From CAVEFW01 sp964579575 (GTDB taxonomy: Bacteria > Actinomycetota > Coriobacteriia > Coriobacteriales > Eggerthellaceae): a DNA stretch of 30,657 bases. Location: positions 1 through 30,657 of the forward strand of contig CAZOGL010000018.1 of NCBI GenBank assembly GCA_964579575.1. Direction: 5' to 3'. The position numbers were made by a program, and so were the translations under genes. The notes beneath the pieces were generated by a model. That model did no database searches. It worked only from the letters and a program-made list of their open reading frames with translations, and was not told the DNA's origin. Position 1 is the stretch's first letter; every line of letters begins with the position of its first letter. This document shows positions 14,856-22,424 of the stretch, one piece after another.

Positions 14856-16619
14856 TTATGCTTGGCGGAGCTCCAACGCTTTTTGGGCATACAGCTTCGT
14901 ATAGCGATACCAAAGGTAGAGATACTCGCCAACAGGATTCCCAAGGACGTCTTGATAGATAGCCCACACGAACCAATAGAAGCTCGAAACACAGATATAC
15001 CCGACACAGTGCTTCTTCTGATCCTCGGTCATAGCGCCCTCAAAATACCTGTTCAAGACCTCAATAGCCTCCTCGTAGGTATAGTCAGAGCAACAGATGA
15101 ACGTTCCCAGGTCACTCGCATAATCCGACTCGCCAGAATATTCCCAATCGATGAGGCGAATACGATCTGGCCCCACGAGGAAATTCGGATCGTAGAAATC
15201 ATTGTGGCAAAGGCACGAAGGGACCTCGTCCTTAACAAGAAAGTCATACACACGTGCGACCGAGTCTGCTATCTCGCCAAAGTCGCGAAACGAAATACGA
15301 TCGCGACGCTCGAGCTCCGCAACGATGTCAAGCGCCTTCTCGTAGACGTTGAACTCCCATTGGGCATGGTTTCCCGATTGGTGGAGGAACCGAGCCATCC
15401 TCATAGCGGTTTCCACGTGCTCGTCGTTGTGGTAGTCGAAAGGCACACAACTTTCGATGAAGCGGGAAATTTTCCACCCCTCATCTGGGTTTTCGTAGAT
15501 GAAGGTATCGTCGATGTCGAGCTCGCGAGCAACTTGTTGGGAGAAGGTCTCGCTTTTGCGATTGATGATGCCCGCCGTTGCGGGACCAGGGTGGCGATAG
15601 ACGTAGCTCTCACCGTCGACAGAGAACTTAAAGGACATGTTGGTCAAGCCCTTCTTGATGGGCGTGACGTCGCGAACGTCCTTGCGCACACACTTGAGGA
15701 TGCAGCAAATGTTGTCGAGGATCTTCGAGTCCACATTGTCGATGAACTCCTCGTCAAACAGGCGCAATTCCTCAAGGGAGTCAAATTCGTTAATGATTCC
15801 GTTGTCATATTTCCTGATGGTCAACGGAAGCTCATCGATGTGCTCGAGATAGATGTCTTCCCAAAGTTTGTCCTCCGTCTCGGGCAGGTCGTAGACGCGC
15901 TCAAGAACAGAGACAAACTTCTCGGAAAAGCCACGGTCGAAATAGGCATGGCCAATCATGTACCATGCGTTTTCTCCGCCGACGGTCACCTTCGTGATGA
16001 GACCGTGCGCGCCGATCTGCATGCAATATTCCGCGGTCGGGCCCTCGCTGAACTCTGCCGCATAATACGCTCGATAGACATGGCTCTCGAAGACGTTCTC
16101 GGTGAAATAGTCGTCTGACGAGCAAATATAGGTATTCTTGAGCCTGTCGCGCACGAGGTACAACGTGGAGTTGTTGTTTCGTTGGGCATAATAGGGGTTG
16201 ACGACGACATCGATTCCATACTTGTCGCCGAGGTAGAAAAATTCCTCTTTCTTATAACCCACGACAATGGTGATATCGTCGATGCCCGCCGCACGGAGCT
16301 GCTCGATTTGACGTTCGACAAGGACCTCGCCTCGCACCTTGAGCACACCTTTGGGGCGCTCATAGGAAATCGGGGCAAAACGGGAGGAAAGGCCGGCGGC
16401 CATGATGATCGCGTTGTCGACCTTGTATGGCGCAAGTGCTTCGACGCCCTCATCGGTCACATCGAGAGTCTCGGAAAGGAATCCCTTGCGCTTGAGTTGC
16501 TTTATGGAGGCGTTGACCGTACCCAGAGAGAGGCCACACGCATCCGCCAAATCCCGCTGGGAGAATCCTGGCTGTTTAAACACGCGATAAAGCACGGCAA
16601 ATTCGTTTTTTGAAATCAT
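14856..16619 (-). CDS. Winged-helix / LicC nucleotidyltransferase / LicA choline kinase fusion
   Basis: A 587-residue three-part protein. Residues 1-65 are a winged helix-turn-helix (FSQRDLADACGLSLGTVN is the HTH). Residues about 70-300 are a nucleotidyltransferase of the LicC type, with IIMAAGLSSRF and a downstream PKGVL lysine and SSDDYF. Residues about 310-587 are a choline/ethanolamine kinase-like domain, with HNDFYDPN (His472, Asp474) and IDWEYSG metal loop. LicA phosphorylates choline and LicC activates it to CDP-choline for decorating surface polymers. The ATG at 16619 is preferred over a TTG at 16625 because AAGGA sits seven bases upstream. It is head-to-head, across a scaffold gap, with the polymer-synthesis operon. 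The fused DNA-binding domain could give autoregulation. Confidence 0.85.
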   Translation of the reverse strand: MISKNEFAVLYRVFKQPGFSQRDLADACGLSLGTVNASIKQLKRKGFLSETLDVTDEGVEALAPYKVDNAIIMAAGLSSRFAPISYERPKGVLKVRGEVLVERQIEQLRAAGIDDITIVVGYKKEEFFYLGDKYGIDVVVNPYYAQRNNNSTLYLVRDRLKNTYICSSDDYFTENVFESHVYRAYYAAEFSEGPTAEYCMQIGAHGLITKVTVGGENAWYMIGHAYFDRGFSEKFVSVLERVYDLPETEDKLWEDIYLEHIDELPLTIRKYDNGIINEFDSLEELRLFDEEFIDNVDSKILDNICCILKCVRKDVRDVTPIKKGLTNMSFKFSVDGESYVYRHPGPATAGIINRKSETFSQQVARELDIDDTFIYENPDEGWKISRFIESCVPFDYHNDEHVETAMRMARFLHQSGNHAQWEFNVYEKALDIVAELERRDRISFRDFGEIADSVARVYDFLVKDEVPSCLCHNDFYDPNFLVGPDRIRLIDWEYSGESDYASDLGTFICCSDYTYEEAIEVLNRYFEGAMTEDQKKHCVGYICVSSFYWFVWAIYQDVLGNPVGEYLYLWYRYTKLYAQKALELRQA

Positions 16620-16669
16620 CCGCAATCCTTAATAGCTGACAACATTCCCCGGCGGCTGGCGCCCCCGAC

Positions 16670-16769
16670 NNNNNNNNNNNNNNNNNNNNNNNNNNNNNNN
16701 NNNNNNNNNNNNNNNNNNNNNNNNNNNNNNNNNNNNNNNNNNNNNNNNNNNNNNNNNNNNNNNNNNNNN
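16670..16769. other. Scaffold gap of 100 N
   Basis: Exactly 100 undetermined bases between the divergent LicC/LicA gene and the sulfatase operon. The flanks do not repeat each other, so the true distance and content are unknown. Confidence 0.98.
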
Positions 16770-16849
16770 GACCAACAACGGTCACAGCAGTATCTCATAT
16801 TATCGCGATGATGTTCGAGTTTTTCGAGCTTCTTCTCATTTTTGAACAC
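16770..16849 (-). CDS. Possible partial small ORF running into the gap
   Basis: On the minus strand a GTG at 16849 with GGTGAGGA upstream opens a frame of 26 codons. It is rich in Lys, Glu and Arg and ends in CCDRCW before the N run. It could be the start of a small cysteine-containing protein or chance. Only the visible 80 bases can be judged. Confidence 0.2.
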
Positions 16850-16872
16850 AAGACGTCCTCACCCCACGCCTC

Positions 16873-16902
16873 TTGCATGGAAGGACGAGAGTGTGGTTTA
16901 AT
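16873..16902 (+). promoter_or_regulatory. Promoter of the sulfatase/YidC operon
   Basis: TTGCAT (16873-16878) and TTTAAT (16897-16902) are separated by 18 bp. They lie 57 nt before the ATG at 16959. This is a plausible sigma-70 type promoter from motif match only. Confidence 0.4.
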
Positions 16903-16958
16903 TGACAGATTGAAAAAAAGCTGCTTGGGGGCGGCTAGAGAGGATTTTGGGAGGGGAC

Positions 16959-19046
16959 ATGCTTTTCAAACGGACCTGCGTGGCGATTGTCGACATCGCC
17001 GCAGCGCTCGTGGCCTCTCTAATCTTGGTGGTAGGCGCCCCATCGGTTGCCCTAGCCTACGTCGACCCCTCGGTCATGACCTACACCATCCAAGCGCTGG
17101 CCGGTGTCGCTGTTGCGCTTTCTACCGTGTTCGGCGTCGCGTATCGCCGCGTTCGCAAGCGCATGGTACGCATCCTCGGAATCGACGAGAACAAGGGCAA
17201 GGTCGTCGACCCCGACGTCCGTCGCATCGAACCCGAAGAGCAAAGCAAGGTCAAGGCGCAAGCCGCCACCTTCTGGGAATCGGCCCCGGTCCCCGGCGCC
17301 GCGCGCAAGTGGGGGTTCGGCAAGCGTTTGCTCCGCGCCCTCGTGATTGCGATCTTCCTATCCGGCACGCTCTTCATCGTCGCGCCGTTCGAGCTTGTTG
17401 CCGCGAACACGAACGACCTGGTCTTTGGTCTGAAGGACGTGTGGTTGCCCATGACAAAGGTTGCCCTGGTTGCCGCCCTCGTCCTTTGGATTGTGCTCAC
17501 GCTCATCCCAGGACATGTCGGCGATGTGCTTGCCGCGTTGGCATGTGCGCTCGGCGTATGTCTTTGGACCCAAGCAATGTTTTTAAACTCCGGCCTCCCC
17601 TCCGCCGACGGCGCGCTCATCGATTGGACGAGCTACGGTGACAAGGTCATCCTCTCGTTCGCGGTTTGGGCGGTCGTCATCATCGCGTTTGTCGTGTTGA
17701 CGCTCGCTTGGCGTCGCCACTTCCGCCCCATCGTCGTATTTGTGGCGTTAGCCCTGATCGTCGTTCAAGGCGCCGGCGTTGCAAGTTTGTTCACTGGCGA
17801 CCAAAACGGCGGAAACAAGACCTATGGCGCTGCCTTCCAAATAACCAAGCAAGGCTTGTATGACGTCTCGCCAAACTCGAATGTCATCGTGTTCGTTCTC
17901 GACATGTTCGACACCGAGGATTTGAACAAGCTGTATGCGACCAACAGGGAAGACCTAAATGAGTTCACGGGCTTTACGTGGTACACCGACTCCGTCGGCT
18001 CCCTCATCCCGACGCGCATGGCCGTCCCGTTCCTCCTTTCGGGCCAATATCCACAAGACGGCGACACCTACTCAACCTATGTCGAAAATCGCATGCACCG
18101 CTCAACCTTCATCGAGGATATCGCAGCGGCAGGCTATAACATCGGCGTCTACACCGACACATTCCCCTACCAAATCACGGTTGGCGACAAATGCGACTAC
18201 ATCATGAACGTTGGCCTCTCGTCAGCCGACTACTCAATCAACGAGGAAGGTACGGTTCAGGTCCTCATAAAGACCGCTCTGTACCGCGATTTGCCTTGGG
18301 CGTTCAAGGAACATTTCTGGTACTACACCGACGAACTCAACCAAGCTATGGCAACCGTGGTCGATTCGGGCGCCGCCGAAGAAGACGAGCTCTACATCAT
18401 GGACGACGCCGGATACGACGACACGCTCAACGAGCGCGGTCTGACCGTCAAGGATTACGGTGACAACGGTTCATTCAGGTTCATCCACCTCGTCGGCGCG
18501 CACTATCCCTACACGATTGACGAGAACGGCGACAATACAGGGAAGACGACAACACGCGAACAACAAGTCCGCGGCGCCATCAAAATCGCGTCCGACTACG
18601 TCCGCTCGATCAAGGAAGCGGGCGTCTACGACAATACGACCATCATCCTTACCGCCGACCACGGCCTTGTCGAGTTCTACGAGGGCAAAAGCGATACATG
18701 CACCTACGCGTCGACGCCGATCTACCTGATCAAGCCCGCACAATCCACCGAGCTCGACGCACAACCGCTCAAGGTCATCTCGAACGTCTCCACGGGCCAC
18801 ATCGACTATTGCGCGACGGTGCTGCGCGCCATGGGCGCCGACTACAGCAAGTACGGACCGGCAACAAGCGACGTCGTTCCCTCCTCACCGCGCTTGCGCA
18901 AGTACTACTACATGCCAACTGACATCAATACCTATGAGGATATTGAGCTGCAGGAATACGAAATCGACGGATACGGCCCCGACTTCAAGGCTTGGAGGCG
19001 CACGGGCAAGACATATCCCAACGACGACAAGGTTTATCACAACTAG
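16959..19046 (+). CDS. Membrane-anchored sulfatase-fold enzyme, lipoteichoic acid synthase-like
   Basis: A 695-residue protein with about six hydrophobic segments in the first 290 residues, then an extracellular alkaline phosphatase/sulfatase-fold domain. Metal-site motifs are visible: Asp315 in FVLDMFD, the likely nucleophile Thr352 in SLIPTRMAVP, and Asp567-His568 in TADHG. LtaS-type enzymes with this layout transfer glycerol phosphate from phosphatidylglycerol onto a growing polymer using a Thr nucleophile; other relatives transfer phosphoethanolamine. The ATG at 16959 has GGGAGGGG directly upstream, better than a TTG at 16947. It is the first gene of a three-gene operon with the YidC/glycerophosphotransferase fusion, which supports a role in surface polymer synthesis or modification. 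Confidence 0.8.
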   Translation: MLFKRTCVAIVDIAAALVASLILVVGAPSVALAYVDPSVMTYTIQALAGVAVALSTVFGVAYRRVRKRMVRILGIDENKGKVVDPDVRRIEPEEQSKVKAQAATFWESAPVPGAARKWGFGKRLLRALVIAIFLSGTLFIVAPFELVAANTNDLVFGLKDVWLPMTKVALVAALVLWIVLTLIPGHVGDVLAALACALGVCLWTQAMFLNSGLPSADGALIDWTSYGDKVILSFAVWAVVIIAFVVLTLAWRRHFRPIVVFVALALIVVQGAGVASLFTGDQNGGNKTYGAAFQITKQGLYDVSPNSNVIVFVLDMFDTEDLNKLYATNREDLNEFTGFTWYTDSVGSLIPTRMAVPFLLSGQYPQDGDTYSTYVENRMHRSTFIEDIAAAGYNIGVYTDTFPYQITVGDKCDYIMNVGLSSADYSINEEGTVQVLIKTALYRDLPWAFKEHFWYYTDELNQAMATVVDSGAAEEDELYIMDDAGYDDTLNERGLTVKDYGDNGSFRFIHLVGAHYPYTIDENGDNTGKTTTREQQVRGAIKIASDYVRSIKEAGVYDNTTIILTADHGLVEFYEGKSDTCTYASTPIYLIKPAQSTELDAQPLKVISNVSTGHIDYCATVLRAMGADYSKYGPATSDVVPSSPRLRKYYYMPTDINTYEDIELQEYEIDGYGPDFKAWRRTGKTYPNDDKVYHN

Positions 19047-19085
19047 GAAGCGGGCGCGTTTGCGTCCAAAGGGGAAGATGGTTAC

Positions 19086-21047
19086 ATGCTAGAGGCGCTC
19101 GCAAGTGTTTTGAACTTGATCATGCAGCCATGCTATGCCCTGACCGGCAATTGGTGGATCTCGATCCTGTTGTTCACCATCATCTGCAAGATCATCTTGA
19201 TGCCCTTGGCCCTTTGGTGCCAAAAGAACAGCATCGTCATGGTCACGGTCATGCCTGCCATCAACCGTCTCAAGGTCCAATACTACGGCGACAACGAAAC
19301 CATCGGCGAGAAGCAAAACGCGATGTACAAGGAGAAGAAGTACCACCCGTTGCTCTCCTTGATCCCCCTCGCTGTCCAAATACTTATCCTGTTCGGCCTC
19401 GTTGAGGTTATCCACGGCGTCACCGACGGCGGCGCGCCTGGAACCGAGTTCTTGGGCATGGTGCCGATCGAGGACGGCGGCCTATCTTGGATTATGCCGA
19501 TCTTAGCTGGACTCTCCGCGGTCATCATGGGGTTTGCCCAAAACCGCATCAACCCGCTTCAAAAAGAGCAATCCAAGGCCGAGAAGAACACCACGAACGG
19601 CCTTTCCATCGCGTTGTCTCTGTTTTTGGGCGTGTTCGTCGCGGCAGGCATGGCGTTCTATTGGATTTGTAGCAACCTGACCGCCATCGCCGTCCAAGCG
19701 CTTTGCAACGTCATCGTCAAACCGGCGAAGTATATCGACTACGCCGACCTCAAAGAGAGCCGCAAAGAGCTTGACGCGTTGGAATCCCTCGTCGAGAAGA
19801 AGAAGTGGTACCAACGCGACCCCTTGGCCAAGCGGGAGAAGAAAGATTACGCCCGCTTCTTCAATGTCGTAAACAAGCACATCGTGTTTTACAGCGAGGG
19901 CGGTGGGTTCTATCGCTACTTCCAAGGGGCCATCGAATATCTCTTAGCAAACTCCAACGTGACAATCCATTACGTGACCAACGACCCTGACGACAACATC
20001 TTCAAGCTCGCAGAGACGCAACCGCGCATCCAACCGTACTTCATCCGCGAGAAGAAGGCGATCACGCTGATGATGAAGATGGATGCGGACGTCGTCGTCA
20101 CCACCTTGGAGGATTTGGATACCTACTACATCAAGCGCAGCTACACGCGCAAGGACATCGAGTACGTGTTCATGTTCCACCACATGACCTCCACCCACCT
20201 CACTCCGCAGGAGTGTTCCTACGACGCCTACGACACGTTGCTTTGCGTCGGCCCCCACCAAGCCAAAGAGGTGCGCATGGCCGAGAAGCAACGCGGCCTC
20301 AAGCCGAAAAAGCTCATCAAGTGCGGATACGACCTGCTTGATCGCGCGCTTGTGCGAGAGATGAAGGCTGATGCTGAGCGAAAGCGTACCGGAGCAACCA
20401 ACGAGCGTCCCCTGGTCTTGGTCGGACCCTCGTGGCAGGAAGGCAACATCCTCGACTCCTGTATCGACGACATGCTCGAATCGCTTTGCGGCAACGGGTG
20501 GCGCGTCGTGGTGCGCCCCCATCCCGAATACGTGAAGCGCTATCGTCCCCGTTGGGATGCGTTGAAGTCCCGCTGCGGAGAAAGATACAACGACTTGGTG
20601 TTCGAGGACGACTATAACGCCCCGGCGTCCACGTTCTTGGCCGACGTGCTCATCACGGATTGGTCCACAATCTCTTGCGAGTTCAGCTTCACCAAGCTTA
20701 AGCCTACGGTGTTTATCGACACCCCCATGAAGGTGGGCAACCCCAATTGGAGAAAGCTCGGCATCGAACCCACCGACATCAGCCTGCGCAACCGCATGGG
20801 CGTGAGCCTCGCTCCCGAGGCGGCAGGCACGATTGACAAGACAGTGCGAGAGATGCTCGCAAACCCCAAGGCATGGAGCGAACGGATCGCCGAGGTGCGT
20901 GGCGAGACCATCTACTACCTCGGGCACGGCGGTAAGAGGGCAGGCGAGTACCTCCTGCAAGCCATCCTCAAACACCAGGTTCCCGTGGCAGAAAAGTATG
21001 CCACCGGCAAGAAAAAGCGAAGGACCCCTCGTGTCCATAACTCCTGA
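19086..21047 (+). CDS. YidC/Oxa1 insertase domain fused to CDP-glycerol glycerophosphotransferase
   Basis: A 653-residue two-domain protein. Residues 1-225 match the YidC/Oxa1 insertase core: NWWISILLFT, the cytoplasmic KYHPLLSLIPLAVQI helix pair and YWICSNL. The conserved groove arginine of YidC is a lysine here (Lys35 in IICKIILMPL). A charged linker (about 226-270) leads to a glycerophosphotransferase domain (about 275-640) like TagB/TagF, with RPHPEY (His479) and LITDWSTISCEF (Asp525). Such enzymes use CDP-glycerol or CDP-ribitol to build teichoic acids on the inner membrane face. The fusion puts a polymerase on a membrane insertase. The ATG at 19086 has GGGGAAG upstream, 39 nt after the sulfatase gene. 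Confidence 0.88.
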   Translation: MLEALASVLNLIMQPCYALTGNWWISILLFTIICKIILMPLALWCQKNSIVMVTVMPAINRLKVQYYGDNETIGEKQNAMYKEKKYHPLLSLIPLAVQILILFGLVEVIHGVTDGGAPGTEFLGMVPIEDGGLSWIMPILAGLSAVIMGFAQNRINPLQKEQSKAEKNTTNGLSIALSLFLGVFVAAGMAFYWICSNLTAIAVQALCNVIVKPAKYIDYADLKESRKELDALESLVEKKKWYQRDPLAKREKKDYARFFNVVNKHIVFYSEGGGFYRYFQGAIEYLLANSNVTIHYVTNDPDDNIFKLAETQPRIQPYFIREKKAITLMMKMDADVVVTTLEDLDTYYIKRSYTRKDIEYVFMFHHMTSTHLTPQECSYDAYDTLLCVGPHQAKEVRMAEKQRGLKPKKLIKCGYDLLDRALVREMKADAERKRTGATNERPLVLVGPSWQEGNILDSCIDDMLESLCGNGWRVVVRPHPEYVKRYRPRWDALKSRCGERYNDLVFEDDYNAPASTFLADVLITDWSTISCEFSFTKLKPTVFIDTPMKVGNPNWRKLGIEPTDISLRNRMGVSLAPEAAGTIDKTVREMLANPKAWSERIAEVRGETIYYLGHGGKRAGEYLLQAILKHQVPVAEKYATGKKKRRTPRVHNS

Positions 21048-22341
21048 AAATCTCATACCCGACATACTGAAGCCCAACACCTCTAACGACAAAAGCGACC
21101 TGGGCAACATGGGCAAAGCGAGCTTTTTGGAGCTCTTCTTCGACTTGATGCTCATCGTGTGCATGCGCCGCATCGTAGCCGTTTTTCTCTCCGGAGAAGG
21201 CAGCAGCATCACCCCCTACGAGTACTACTCGTTCGCCTTCTCATTCGTCTTGATCTTGCAAATCTGGTTCAGCTGCACGGTGCTCATGAACCGCAGCGGC
21301 CGCGGAGACCTCAAAGATGCGCGCTTCCTTGTCGTCCACATGTTCTTGATTTTCATCCTGACCCAAGCCATCGGGGCCAATTGGACCTCGTATATCGCCT
21401 TCAACGTGTCGTGGATCCTCCTCAACCTCAACCTTTGTTGGAATTGGCGACGCAGACTCCATGAGGTCGAGGGCGAGGTAGGAGAGGCGGACGCGCGCTT
21501 TATCAAGCGCATCATCTCCGTCCACTTGGTACAGGCCGCTCTCGTGCTCTTCTCGTTTTTCTGGGAAAGCACGCCCGCGCAAGTATGTTGCGGGATCGCG
21601 CTCGTCTTGGGATTCTTGAGTTGGCCGAGCAGCACCCCACTAAGCGACTTGAGCCGCGAACACCTCTTCGAGCGGTGCGGATTGTTGTTGGTGTTGATCT
21701 TTGGCGAGGCGTTGGTGGGCATCAACTCTCTTGCCATGGAACAACACAACGGCTCATCTTGGGGAACGTTCACAGCAATCGCCATCACCTTTGTCTACTT
21801 CTTGCTCACCGTGGGCCTTTTCCTGATGTATCTCGTCCAAGCGAATCGGCGCACGGACATCTCCCGAATCAGAAGCGGCTCACGATACATGGCCCTTACC
21901 GCATGGCTGGGATTTTGCCTGTTCAACATAACTGCCGGGTTCGAAATGATGTTGGACAGCAAGACGCTTGGGCCTGTTGACGCGGAGAGGGCCATACTCA
22001 TTTGGCTCGTTGTCTACATGCTCAGCTTCTTCTTGTTCGCACCCTTCAACCGGACAGACATTCGCCCCCGTCCACGCAGGGTGGTCGCACGCGTTATCTT
22101 TTGCTTCTTTCCCTTGTTATCGGAAGTGCTCTCGTATTTCGTCTATTCAATCGTCTATGCCGCCGAGAGCAGCGACGAGATCCCGATGATGCTCATAGCG
22201 TTGGCGGTCGCGGCGTTGTCGCTGGTAATTTACGCGCTTTTGGTAATCTTTGTCGTCATCTTGGACTACCGCACGTGCGTTCCGCGTGAGAAGCGCGAAA
22301 AGAAGCGCGAGAAGAAGGAACGCGAAAATCCTTGCGCTTAA
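21031..22341 (+). CDS. LtrA-family membrane protein (low temperature requirement A type)
   Basis: A 436-residue membrane protein with about ten hydrophobic segments. FLELFFDLM near residue 31 and ERCGLLLVLIFGEALVGI in the middle are hallmarks of the LtrA family (PF06772), named from a Listeria cold-growth gene whose molecular role is unknown. The C-terminal tail is a run of Lys/Arg/Glu. The GTG at 21031 is chosen: GAAGGA precedes it, and the start overlaps the end of the fusion gene by 17 nt, so translation is coupled. Its place as third gene in the polymer operon hints that it works with the teichoic acid machinery, perhaps on lipid or sugar carriers, but this is inference. Confidence 0.8.
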   Translation: MSITPENLIPDILKPNTSNDKSDLGNMGKASFLELFFDLMLIVCMRRIVAVFLSGEGSSITPYEYYSFAFSFVLILQIWFSCTVLMNRSGRGDLKDARFLVVHMFLIFILTQAIGANWTSYIAFNVSWILLNLNLCWNWRRRLHEVEGEVGEADARFIKRIISVHLVQAALVLFSFFWESTPAQVCCGIALVLGFLSWPSSTPLSDLSREHLFERCGLLLVLIFGEALVGINSLAMEQHNGSSWGTFTAIAITFVYFLLTVGLFLMYLVQANRRTDISRIRSGSRYMALTAWLGFCLFNITAGFEMMLDSKTLGPVDAERAILIWLVVYMLSFFLFAPFNRTDIRPRPRRVVARVIFCFFPLLSEVLSYFVYSIVYAAESSDEIPMMLIALAVAALSLVIYALLVIFVVILDYRTCVPREKREKKREKKERENPCA

Positions 22342-22349
22342 ACACTTGT

Positions 22350-22387
22350 CGGGCCGGGCTTGCGCACTCACGCGCAAACCCGGCCCG
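22350..22387. terminator. Strong bidirectional terminator
   Basis: CGGGCCGGGCTTGCGC (22350-22365) pairs with GCGCAAACCCGGCCCG (22372-22387), with a single C-A mismatch and a 6-nt loop. It lies 8 nt after the LtrA stop and 37 nt past the stop of the converging surface-protein gene. The T-content after it is modest. Confidence 0.8.
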
Positions 22388-22424
22388 TTGTCTAGTTATA
22401 TTAAGAAGGGGCTATTGCTAGAGA

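Noticed and set aside
14763..16118. 451-codon plus-strand open frame
   Set aside because: Antisense to the LicC/LicA fusion, which has complete motifs and a good ribosome binding site.
19944..21212. 422-codon minus-strand open frame
   Set aside because: Antisense to the glycerophosphotransferase domain; no recognisable domain and no start signal.
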